From assembly GCF_000002425.4 (NCBI RefSeq), contig NC_037271.1:2483272-2547271 (forward strand): DNA of 64,000 nucleotides. Direction: 5' to 3'. The stretch is from Physcomitrium patens (lineage: Eukaryota > Streptophyta > Bryopsida > Funariales > Funariaceae). The notes beneath the pieces are model-generated. The model ran no database searches. It was not told the origin of the DNA and was given only the letters and a program-made list of their open reading frames with translations. Below, piece by piece: positions 34,307-46,367 of this stretch. Positions within the stretch are counted from its first letter, which is position 1. The number at the start of each line of letters is the position of its first letter. The translations under genes were made by a program, and so were the position numbers.

Positions 34307-36093
34307 CTTTCTTATGAAGAAAAAAATCCACTTCTTCTCAGACTAAATTATATCTTTTGAAAGATGTATAATATTATTTTTTAAGATAAAATATATTTTG
34401 AATATATTAATATATTCAAAATATGTATGTATGTATGTATGTGTATATATATATATTATTATAAATCTTAATATATATTCTTAATATAAAAATAATATTT
34501 TTTATTTAAAAAATAAGTAAATAAACTATAATAAAAACATGCTAATGGAAATATCTTATTTTTGTATTTTAAGTCTCAAGTCTATATTATAGTCGTTTTT
34601 CTAAATATATGGTTTCAAGTATATTATTAAAATACATAAATCATATAATTTTTAAAGAATTATAACATGATTTTTTTAAATTATTTAATTTTATTAAATT
34701 AGAAAAAAATCGTAAACATATATATATCAAATCAATTTTTCTATTTTCATGTTATTTTTATTTTCTAGAAATTATTTTTTAAAAATATTACTTGGAGCTT
34801 ATAAAACATTAATTATGTATTAGTATTATATTAAAAAAAAAATTGTGAGGTATCTTATGTCTTTTATTTGGAATTATTAAAACATGACCTATAACTTGAT
34901 TTTATTAATTTTTATCTTTGTGAATCTCTATATGTATGTACAGATCATGGGTATATGCAATTTTGTATGAATATACAATCATATATTGCATTTAAGTATA
35001 GTATGATTGTAATCTATAGAAAAAATCATATAAGATACCAAAAATATATATTATATATTTTAAATTAATTGATTTTTTTTTTAATGAAAACAATCTTAGT
35101 CTTTTATCCTTGATTTTCGATTGTCAGGTTAGATATTAGACATATAAATTCAATATGGAATTAGATATGTGCATTTTTACAAAGCTATTGAGATCAAAGT
35201 TTGTTTCTTGATTACTATTGTTTATTTGTGTTTTTAAAAAAGCGAACTGAAACATTTCTTACACATTTACACACACCCACATGTGTGTATATATATAGAT
35301 GAAGTTTCATGTTTCTCAACTGTATAATCTGTCATAATATTAAGGTTTCTGTATTCCATATTTAACAATAAATAATAAGTAAATAAAATTCTGTAAGCAG
35401 GACTGGGCATGAAAGATTCGTACAGAGATTCTTATTTTGTGTTGCTTTGATTTGATCAGAAGCAGTTTATTTCAACATGGGGTGTTTTTGATGGTACTTG
35501 TATTTTGTTTCATCACTAAAGTCTTGAACATCACAAAATCGATACGTTTTTTGTGTTAGCAACCCATATCAATCTCATTTCGTCATATTTTCACGAAACT
35601 ATTTGAGGGACTTGAATAATAAATCACACTACTGTCTTCACATGTGGGTTCATTTTTACCATCTTTCCATTCGAAAATAAATTGTAAGAATTGAAAAAAT
35701 GTCTTCATTTACAAATGTCATTCGTAGGCAAGCTCCAATTGACACACCAGCTCACAAGTGTAAAGCCGTAAGGAATAACAAAAGAAAGCATATGTATAAC
35801 TACATTCTAGATACATTCTCTCAGAGCTACCAACTATTTTTAACTATTCCTCGCCATGGGAACTAAAGAATGAAGTGATCGAGAAATGACTGGATTTCTC
35901 TGCGGAGATTTAAATGCAACCATGTTCCTGATTTAAAATTCCCCGATTCGACCACCGTCTCCTGATATCTCTAAGTTTTATTTCGATCCATTACTCGTCG
36001 TCCCCTAACTTGTCTCAATCTCTAGTGATGTTCAAGACTAATCAGAGTTCAGTGAGACCCGTTTGAAGCTAGTAAAACACAAATCAAGTGGCG
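33481..36093. other. AT-rich spacer without a supported gene
   Basis: Very AT-rich, with simple repeats including a 43-bp (AT)n at 34259-34301, a GTAT-rich stretch near 34425 and a TA tract near 35290. From about 35400 the base composition becomes more balanced as the gene-bearing region begins. I see no coding signal or RNA gene. Confidence 0.6.
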
Positions 36094-36616
36094 ATGGATT
36101 TCCCTGACGAGCTTGAGAAGTCCCTGAATCCGCAATAGCAGAAGTATGTGCGGGACACTACGTCTGTGGGGGGGCACTGCTGTGTAAGTAGAGGAACTTC
36201 CAGACCCTCATGTATTTGTAGCTGATATGCCAGGTCTGAAGCCTGCAGATGTTATGGTACTGCACATTTCTGTCTACATCCTCGGTTCTCTACTGGCTAT
36301 TCCATGCAACAGTCGCTCCGTTGGTTCGTTTGACTACGCATTCTTTACACTTTTGATATGATCTTTGCTGGATTGCTTGTTAGATGAATGAACGAGGGTT
36401 GACATGTGGTTCTACTTGATTTGTTACTCGTGACAGATACGCTGGGGTACTGACATTCACGGCAATGTGCTTGTCATCGGGGGTACATGGTAGCATGAGG
36501 AGCCAGACCCCAGAGTGAAATATGTTCGCATGAAGCGGAGCTCAGGCTCATCCACACAAAAATTCACAATTCCTCATGGCAACCTCGACTGCCAACCTCG
36601 TTCCTCCCTTATCTAA
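36094..36616 (+). pseudogene. Class II cytosolic small heat-shock protein (HSP20) copy, broken
   Basis: From ATG 36094 the sequence reads MDFPDELEKSLNPQ, a stop, then QKYVRDT, typical of the N-terminus of plant class II small HSPs. A G-run near 36167 shifts the frame. The next frame gives ELPDPHVFVADMPGLKPADVMV (36189-36258), the start of the alpha-crystallin domain. A non-coding interval of about 190 bp follows (intron or insertion). The domain resumes at about 36448 with DIHGNVLVIGG, a stop, then HEEPDPRVKYVRMKR and KFTIPHGNLD, ending at TAA 36616. The C-terminal beta strands and IxI tail are absent. At least two stops and one frameshift make it a pseudogene. It is convergent with the neighbouring CGLD27-like gene. 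Confidence 0.8.
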
Positions 36617-37259
36617 TTTCCATGATAATAGACTGCAAAAACAACTCCTCAAATGTAATCACAAGGTCAGTAGTCCCAAAATAAAAACAAGTTGATGCAT
36701 GTTCCGCCATACATACAACGGTACAACCTGATACCCACTGATTCCCTAATTTTGATTTTCTAGCTAGTTCACTAAAAACACAGTCGAACCAGTAGGAACA
36801 TGAGAGTAATCAATACCTAACAACAACACAGATAAAGCTCTCAAATTAAGCTTTTACTTTCAGCTTTACAAAGTAATGATAAATATACATGTGGTCATCT
36901 ACAAATATAGATATATATATATATATATATATATACAACACGTTAATCATATATTAAACACGATTCTACAAGTCCTATTGCATCTTTAGCTACTTTACAT
37001 TTGAATCACTTGAACAAATGATCGAAGTGAAACTTGCGGAGGAAAGAAAAATGAACCACCAAAAGCTAACTAGCACGAAGAAGCTTTAAGACAGCAATAT
37101 TTGTGGCCCATCAAAAATCATTGACCGGCCATCAATCATAGTTTCCAATAATGGGTGAAGTCTGTCAAAGACGTGGAGAATTGATCCATGATCCACCTCC
37201 TCGGAAGAGGAACGAGATCAGCCGAATTTTCGTCGAATAGGAAAAGTGGAATACCAGCT
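36617..37259. other. Spacer and probable 3' UTR of the CGLD27-like gene
   Basis: No gene. An (AT)n tract of about 27 bp lies at 36909-36935. The last few hundred bases next to 37260 are likely the 3' UTR of the minus-strand gene. No polyadenylation site can be set with confidence. Confidence 0.45.
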
Positions 37260-38904
37260 TCAGCGACAGTAGTCAAACAAAGCGGGTGTGGGAGCAGCGG
37301 CACTGGCGTGAGAAAGGTGGTCGTCTCTAGCAAATGCTTCGGGTTCATAACGACGGGCTGCTGCATCGCTATAAGACAGTCTGGAGGTTCCACCAAAGGT
37401 CTCGGCGGTATCTTCTGCAAGGTCAATGGGTGGCGGAGGCCCATGAAGCATGTACATGGCACCAACAATAGTGACCAAGGAGATGGCAAGTCCCACCAAG
37501 GTGACTTTCATTCGACGTAAGGCAGGCTTGACCTGCATAAAAGTGCACATCTATGGTTAACATGCATCACGGATTCTCTAGTTTACCAGTCCAAACATCT
37601 GCAACAATTTCCCATGAACCTTGAAAACGAAGCAAAAAACAAAACAACTGGTAATGCAGTGTGATTCAGGCATGATCCATGTACAGTGATCTCTGACCCT
37701 TCGTCCCAAAGCAAAGTTTCAGTTTGTGACTGCTATAGTGGAAGCAGGAACACATTTTATGGATAAAAACATGTTGGGATTGGTGATTCATCCTGATCAG
37801 TACCAACCTTAAAAGAGCCCAGTAAGCGATCCCGAGCCAACACTTCTGGGGGTTTCACCCATACCTACATGCAAATAAGTGGCAACAGAAACATCAGCAC
37901 CGAACCTAACGTATCTTCTTCACGCAAACCTGCTGCATCCATAGAAACGTCAGAGAACTCGAGAAGAATCTACGGACTTCAAAATATACGTAAGTACTAA
38001 CCTGACCATCATACCATCCAGTCTCCTCATCTGCAGGACACAGGCAACAACAACATATTAGACCAGTCCATCACCTATTCATGAGTTCAATTTGTTTGAT
38101 GAATTTCAAAATGACTCATTAAAAGACGAGAAAATCAGAATAAATTCGATCCAAAATCCCACAGCAGTGAAATGAAATTGACACATCAAATCAATAAAAT
38201 GAAATTTGTGAGAGGAAAGCATGGAACGAAGGAGAGAGATATCACATTCTACTGTTGCGCTGAATAGTCGGTTGCCAATGTAGGCCCAACCCAGGTAAAG
38301 GCGGAGCGTCACAACTGTGGCGGCCAGCATTCCGCCACAAGAAGCTCCCATACAACACTTCAAGAATTCTTGCTTCGCGTCAATGCTCAGGGCAGCGATT
38401 GGGTAGCCAACAAAAGCAGAGATACCGACTGTAACGGCTGTCATTCTGATCCCAAAGGACAGGAGATCGTCGGTTGCCCATGCAAACAACCCTGTCTCAT
38501 TCAGCATTTGGTACTCATTCACGGGTTGCTGCTCCCATGGAACCGGGCACTCTATTGTATTCCCATCCCTTGCAAACATGGGATCATATCTGCAACACAC
38601 AAGGAGGGGATCGAGGGTCAAAGTGAAATTAGATTTTGACCCATCTTACTTCATAACACAAGGTGGTTGAAGAGACAAATGAATTACTTGAGATAGGTTA
38701 AGTGCACCTCGGGGACTTGTCTCCCGAATTTCCTCCTTTCTTTCGCCCCTGTGCCTTCACAACAAATTCGTGTTTACTGCCTTCTCGCATTGGGCATGAC
38801 ACCCCAATTCTACTCAAAGGAGCAAAAAGTTCTGGCGTAAGCTTCAGAGAAGAATGCGAGGAAACCGTTCGGACATTCCAGTTCACGAGATGCGTCGTCG
38901 CCAT
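37260..38904 (-). CDS. CGLD27: CGLD27/Ycf36-family (DUF1230) plastid membrane protein
   Basis: Five exons join in frame with GT-AG borders: 38904-38708, 38589-38246, 38030-38002, 37864-37808, 37532-37260 (900 nt, 299 aa). Residues 1-60 are Ser/Thr/basic-rich and look like a plastid transit peptide. The family core follows: RYDPMFARDGNTIECPVPWEQQ (first part, residue 66 on), PVNEYQ, a hydrophobic segment at 112-135, a second at 144-169, then GNRLFSATVEYEETGWYDGQ-type residues 171-190 and VWVKPPEVLARDR. A third membrane segment is at 217-240. The tail 241-299 is soluble and Ala/Pro-rich. Members are plastid proteins conserved in green plants and diatoms (Ycf36 in some algal plastids) and linked to iron deficiency; the biochemical role is unknown. 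The start is the first ATG of exon 1; an AG acceptor at 38917 hints at a 5' UTR intron. Confidence 0.88.
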
Positions 38905-39830
38905 CAGAAAAACCAGCTACAAACAAGAAAATTTCGCCCTCAGACAGGAAAGAGAGTTCGGCAGCGGGAGTATAAATAAATAAATAAATAAAATATTTCA
39001 TGGAAAATATCAACTCAGAAATCGACAAAGAGAAGTTGGATAAATACAAGAAACTAGTGTGAAAACCACTGCAACTGTACTCCGACGTATCTGTCTAAAC
39101 CTCTGTAAAGCATCGAAACTGCCGACGACAGGAGCACTCCACCAGCTCTCCGAGCAAAATTCCACGACAGAAACAAGTCCACCAAAAAAAACCTAAAATA
39201 CCCTCAACCGGAGAAATCTCCAAGTCATCACACCCACTTCCATATCGTAAGACCTCTCAGGAAAGCTCGAAACCCCGAAACCTTCAGTACAACAGTTCTC
39301 AAGGTCCCGAAAAAAGGTCCCGAAAGCACTCCCCAACGAGTCAGCATGCGCGATCACCCAAACACACGAAATCGCTGATAGCTATGAGCCCGATGAACTC
39401 GTTACAAACTCAAAAAGCGTCGCAGAAGCATGCTCACCTCGCTACCCGGACGATCCTCCGAGGAAACAAAACAAGCCCCCCCTCCCCGAACGAAAGAGAA
39501 AAAACGGGATGTTTGCGCAACTACTTGAACCACGCGTCGAAACGAATCGAGACCCAGAAAACAAAATTCACGGGACGATGAGCTGTGAGCGAAACGAGGA
39601 GGCTCGTGCGAAGACGGAGGAGAGTCGGGGGGAGGCACCAGAAACTGGAGGTTGCGAGGAGGGCGATGGCGATGGCGATGGTGGAGTATACCCAACGCCA
39701 AACACACACAAAAAAAACAACACTCTCCATGGTCCCACGGTCATGGGTGCCCGCGGTCCCCCGGCCCGGTGAACTACCAGGTCGCCCCCGCAGCCTGACC
39801 CCCCGATTTTGGTATATTTTGTAAAGACGG
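38905..39830 (-). promoter_or_regulatory. 5' UTR/promoter region of the CGLD27-like gene
   Basis: Base composition rises sharply, with pyrimidine- and GC-rich stretches at 39380-39780, as expected for a plant 5' UTR and promoter. A candidate 3' splice site (TTTGTAG) precedes the ATG by 12 bases, so the first untranslated exon may lie around 39400-39700. The overlapping ORFs on both strands here look accidental: Arg-rich and without family motifs. Inference only. Confidence 0.4.
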
Positions 39831-40212
39831 CTTAGACTTGATACGACACGTCATCATGGCTGTGCTGAGCTGGAAGTCCAGGTGGCAGAATTAGTCTCTC
39901 CTCTCTTTTGTCTTGATCCACTTTAATGGGTGTCTGTGTAGAGATTGTGTTTGATTGGGGCATGATACTGCGAAGTTGGAACGTCGCATTTATTGGAGGT
40001 GGTTAATGTTGAATGTCATTTTTAACAGAAATGAAATTGTATTTTATTTATATTTATCAATAAATAAATAAGAGTGTTGAGATGTATGTGTTATAATATA
40101 AGACCATGGACGTTCAAATCATATCAATTGGAAAATTTAATTGGAATGTATTGTTCTTTACAATTTCAAAGTATTTTGATATATAGAATTTCAAAGCCAC
40201 TGTATTTATTTG

Positions 40213-40255
<43 letters not shown>

Positions 40256-41379
40256 TTCAATGATAAAGATTTTACAATGAACATTTCAATATTATGGCTA
40301 AAAAAGATTGATTGTCATTACATGGTTATTAATAAATAAAAATTAACTACAAAAAAATAATAGATTGCATACAAGAAAAAATTAATTAAATGTTCAAATT
40401 AAATTCATAGGAACTAAAAAAATAAAAATAAACATTTAATAATTACATATAAGTATTAAAATAATACATGTCTAAAACTTACAAAGATTTAAGTTTTTAT
40501 TATTCATTATGTTATTTAAGATTCAAATATTACAGACTTTTGAAAAAAAAACCTGCAATTTTAAGTATATTGATTATTTTCCTTATTCTATTTTTATAGT
40601 TTAATTTCTAAAAATTAGAGGTAATTTTTCGCTTATATATGTATATGATGAACTGTAAGAAGAACAGACAAACAAGCTTAGTTTTTTTATTTTTTTATTA
40701 TGAATCTTTTATAATTGATTGGATTGTTTTAGACTTCAATTATATTCTACAAAAACCTCTTAAAAAACACTAATGTTCTTTTTTAATTTTATAAAAATAT
40801 TTTTTTTAAGTACCTAAAAAATGGCTAACTCTGCAGTTATTTTTAGATTTAAGGAAATAAAAAATGCAATTTAATATATATGTATATTTTTGTGTGTAAC
40901 AATAATAAGAAAATAATATAATATAATATAAAATACAAAACAATACAAATCAAAACAAATAAACTTGTAATTTTTTTTAATTAATATAAAGTTGGTTAAT
41001 TCAAACAATCAACAAAGAACTTTATATAAGTTCTATATTAATTATTGTGAATTATAATACTTAGAATTTTTTTCTTAAAACATGTTTATAATTCTCATGA
41101 ACTTTAACTATTTTTTGTTCTGATTTTTTTTAAAGCAATTACTGGTAAATATATTTTTCTTTATTTCTTTTTATCTTAAAGAAACATTTTTTTCTATTTT
41201 CAATCAATATTCTCTTACTTTGAAATCATCTTTCATAATTAAAATTTACTACATTGGTCAATTAAAAATGAGTGACAAATGATAAAAAAATAATAAATAG
41301 ACAAGTTTATTTCTTCTTCTTTGCTCTCATTTAGAATTTTTGTTTTCTTGTTTACGACAAATATACTTTGATTGATTGC

Positions 41380-41411
<32 letters not shown>

Positions 41412-43137
41412 TAGTAGAACATTAGATATTTAATATCACAATGTATGCATAAAAAACAAGAATTGCTATCATGCTTATTGAAGTGGTCATCTTCATTGCC
41501 AAAAGCTAATATGCAAATCATACAGCACATTGCTAGAGCTCGTCTGCACTTAGTTAAGGGATAAAAAATGCCCTCTATGAATTATAAACTTTGTCTCTTT
41601 TATTGACTTCTAGGAAAATTTTGTACTTTTTTAGTTTTTTAAGTTTTTTCTTTTTTCTTTTTTTTCCTTATTCTTGTCTTCTTAACATTTGGTTTAGTTT
41701 TAGTTAAATAAATATTTAAATCAATTGAAGGTAATTAGGATCAAGGCTCCTTCCCTTTATCTCACTCTATCGTATCTTTAAAAGTTACAAAAAACCACAA
41801 AACATACTAAAATATTCAAAATTTAAAAATTGCCCAAGAGTAAGCTCCATCTATTTTATAAAAACACAACAAGGGGTATAAATCAACATGATAAGAAATT
41901 AGCCTTTTGATTGGCTGTCCTAATAATCCTTCATAGGTAAGTCATATGCACAATGCATTGAAATAGTTGATGTTGGAGGGAGGTCCTTTAGTAAAGTATG
42001 TAATGATAAGGCTATTTCTCACTATCTTTCTTGGTGTTTACTAATTATGGTGTCTCCCTTGCAATGACTCCAATCGTACTTGTATTTGAAATTTGAGCTC
42101 TTAGTGACTTTGTGACTTGCACTTTGTTGATTTTCAAGTAAGCATTGATTTCTGATCAACAACCACCTTTATATAAAACACATGAGTGAATGACTTAGCA
42201 CAATTTTTACTTTCTTGTGATTAAACTTCAGGAATAGTTCCTTGAACAAAATTAACTAAATTTTTACATATTTTCCATAACTGCACAGATTCTAGATGCA
42301 TTCTAGATCTAGCATAAAATGCATGGCGAAACATGGGCAATGTTGCTGCTTCTGCTGCACAGACCATAGAACTGCCAGGTCTACGGCTATCGCCGTGCCA
42401 TCACCACTCCCATTGCTTGAAAAGCCAAAGACCGCAAGACAACTAACTTATGTGACCCATGTGATTTGTCGAATCTAAGTTGTCCGTGAAGTTTATTATT
42501 TTTCTAGGAAAGTGGCAAAAGAACTTCCTCAACATTGTTGTGATCTACAAGGTCCTATCAAATCCGAAATATTTAACGTTGCACTTCCTCAACCATTCTA
42601 GCAGAGAACTGAAATGGTAACACCAGCTACACCTGGACAAGCTCAATCGTACGCCGTGTAATTGATGCAGGACCCCCAAGCAGAGAAAAGGGTGGCGGAG
42701 ATTCTACACCCCCTAGTTATACACCTGATCACGCATTGTATCATTCAAACCTGCATCGTAGGCACCAAACTACGCCTAAGAGCACTCCTCCATGAATCCC
42801 GTGGGCATCTTCGTAAAGCGAGACGACCTTGTGTGGCGTTACACATTTCAAGGAATCTTAAAATATTTCTAGTAAAAACAGTTTGATTCAATGCGAAGTT
42901 CCATGTGAAGACAATTGGCAAACATTATGCTTTACATCAGGTAACTGTTTTACTTTTATTTATTTATTTATTTATTTATTTATTTGTATTTTCATCTTTT
43001 GGAAAACTCCACAAGTGCATGGACGCCTTCATGTCCACACCTATCGTTTTCACATGGATTCAGAACAGCTGTAGAGATGAATAGTTATGAACAAGTGCCG
43101 CTTAAGAAATCAACACTTGTCAGAGCAAAGCCTTTCT
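39831..43137. other. AT-rich spacer with microsatellites; 3' flank of the ABC transporter gene
   Basis: No supported gene. Simple repeats: (TA)n at 40216-40250, a poly-A run of 28 at 41380-41407, and (TTTA)n at 42956-42985. The stretch 42290-42900 is less AT-rich and may include the 3' UTR of the minus-strand gene, but its short ORFs match nothing I recognise. Confidence 0.5.
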
Positions 43138-46100
43138 CTACTGAGACAATGTACTAAGTTGTCGTTTGGTTAACCGAGCGTAATCGCCATCTAATTTAAG
43201 CAACTCCTCGTGACTGCCCGTCTGAAAATCACATCCAACAAGCAAATTACTTTTAGAATGACACAATATCGTCGTTACTTCAGCTTTCTCAGCAGGTGTA
43301 GCATAATGGAGCATGCAAATAAACAGAGATACGCCCAGAAACAAATGCACTTCTACACTTGCTATAGGACATACCTCAGAAACCTGGCCATTTGTCATAA
43401 CCACGATGCGATCTGCAGCACGTATTGTTGATAGCCTGTCGAAACAGCAGACCACCGTTTCCATTTAATTACCAAATGTTCAGTGTCCCCCCCCCCCAAA
43501 AAAAAAATATATATATATATATATATAAAATAAAATAAAATAAAACCTTTAGATGTAGTATTAAAGTTTTCCAAGGCCCAGAAGAACACCTGGAATTGAT
43601 GCAGGGTGTTTAGGGACATTTAGATTAATTTACCTGTGAGCAATTACTAAAACAGTGCGCTTATTTCTGCCTCCATCTCCTCGCATAGCGCGATCTAATG
43701 CTTTCTGCATTTGGTATTGAGAATTAACAAGTTTGAGCAGATGTGAGAGGCAGAGTAAAACATTTTGGAAAGAATCGTATAACGCTATGAACTTATGTGT
43801 CTAGAATTTCTCTAGGATCAGAAACATGAATCACAAAAACCGTGTCTTTGCACAACTAAGAAACCAGATTTATATTAAATGAAAGCAGAGAGAGGAAGTA
43901 TGGAAGTCAATAACCTGCACAAGATGTTCACTCTCGGCATCAAGAGCACTTGTCGCCTCATCAAGAACCAAAATAGCAGGATCCCTTAGGAGGGCTCTGG
44001 CAATAGCAATTCGTTGCTTCTGACCCCCACTCAACCGAGTGTTATCAACCATCGTTTTGTACCCATCTGGAAGGGAGATGATGAAATCATGAGCATTTGC
44101 CAGCTTAGCAGCCCGCTCAATCTCCATCTGGTCAACATCGCCGTCGCAGCCATATGCAATGTTGGATGCTATATCCATGCTGAACAGTCGAGGCTCCTGT
44201 TGGAAAATGTGAAATATGTAATATCAGAATAGTCAATAAACCTCATAGGTCATGCTGATTGAGCACAAAGAAATGATTTGGAACTGATAGCGACTAATAT
44301 GTGCAGCAATAAGTTCCAAAATTAAAGCAAAACTCACATGCATGAATTGTTCTATAACGATATTACCTGGCTCACAACCCCAAGTTGCTTCCTGAACCAT
44401 CGTATATCGAGGTCTTGCAGGGGAACCCCATCTACCACGACCTGCACATGATTTTTCTTACCAGTCACCATAAATAATGCCAGAAAATACAGTCCCACGA
44501 TAGCCAACTTATATATGCACCAAATAGAAAGCTGTGACTTCTTGCGTATGTGCCTTGATTGACTGTCATTGAACGCACTAGTGACCTGTTAGTTTTAGAC
44601 TCGAACAATCACCTACAAATGTACTTAACAAACAAGCCACTGCATCCATTACATTACAAGTTGATGTAAACAAAATAGTCGCATCACAAAACGCTGGAAG
44701 TAATGAAGGTTTACCTGTCCACTCGAAGGTTCATAGAGACGTAGAAGTAAACTCACAAGAGTGCTTTTCCCACTGCCACTCAGGCCGACCTGTAACATGC
44801 GAAACGAAGCATTTTTAAAGAGTGTCTCTCAATTATCAACTGAAGATGAACCAACGGACCCATCCTTTCCAAGAACACCTTTAAACGAACTCATAATTCG
44901 TAAATTCTCGTTACATCTCTTTTCAAGCAGAGGTTTAACAATGTAACGTTCCCTCGATTTGATGCTCACCACAGCTACAAGTTCACCACTGTTGATGGTT
45001 AGGTTCACATTTTGAAGCACGGGAACCTTAGGTCGAGTAGGGTAACTGAACGAGATGTCGACAAATTGTACGCATCCTTGAACATTTGGAAGAGTGATAC
45101 CTGAGGCACAAAAACCAGACTTGTCAGATTTATTTCCAGTTCGTCCCACTCGGATCACTATGAAGAAAAAACTCCTCACTTCGACTGTGAAGATATAAGC
45201 CACTAGTAACCGAGCATTTTAAAAGTACCTGGAGCAGTCAGCTGGAGGCTTGGTGGAAGGTCAAGGAGCTGGAAAACCTTCTCACTGGCACCTATGGCTT
45301 GCATCAAAGAAGCCCAATGGTCGCCCACCCACCAGGTGGAGTGTACAACCCATTCAGAGTAAAGAATAAATTTTGTAAGTTTCTCAGCACTAATTTGACC
45401 GGACATCACGAAGCCGCCTCCAATTATCAGTGCAACCACCTACACAAAAGAGTAACAGTGTACCAAAATCACTCTCGCTTATCTCTGTTACAGAAAAGAA
45501 CAAGTTTACAAGATCACCATGTTATTTACGTTGACCAACTTCTATCTGTGGCCGCAACACAAGAAGTCAACCCTACTGATGCACTCATCAAAACAAATCA
45601 GCCGTTGAAAGCATAATTTTGTTTGAGTAAAATTCAAGCAGTGTTACTGACAGCCAACACGTTCAATAATATCAGAGGAATATCGATTAAAAGTCTCAAG
45701 TTAGACCTAAAACTCAGAACTGAACACAATGAAATCTACACCCATGGGGATAAACAATGAAGAAATTCACACATAGAAAATTGCTGACTCTGCTCGGACA
45801 GCAAATGGAGCCAACCTGAGTACCATGGTAAAGTGTGCAAGAGCTCAAAGTGCTAAACGCGTAGGCAATGTTCTGGCGAAGGTTAATCTCCATGAGCTTC
45901 TGTAACCACTTGCTGTACCTGCTCTACACCACATCACGAAGTTTAGCTCCACAGTTCATCAGAATCCTACAGAAATCCTAAAGCGCAATTATATGCGAGA
46001 TTAGGAAAGACGGAGGTGGACCTTCCAACTTCTTGCTGTTCAGTACCGAAAGTGCGAACCACTCTTAAAAGTGAAAATGCCTCTTCTGCCACTTCATTGG

Positions 46101-46335
46101 CTGATGCAATTAAGTCTTGAGCAAACCTTGAAGTTCGTTTCTGATACCTAGTACACAGATCAAAAGTCAACCATGAGAAAGAAGCACTACCACTGCAATT
46201 CTCATGAACTACAGTACTACGCTCTTCTCCATTCAATGCTAACGCTTATATAAATGATCTAAGGTTCCGTTTGAAGGGAATGGTCGAGAAGACTCAACAT
46301 GTAATATCTTCTATTACTGAAAGAAAAACAAAAAC

Positions 46336-46367
<32 letters not shown>

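Noticed and set aside
39384..39824. Overlapping ORFs of 65-101 aa on both strands near 39.4-39.8 kb
   Set aside because: GC-rich 5' region of the CGLD27-like gene; the translations are Arg-rich, low in complexity and match nothing.
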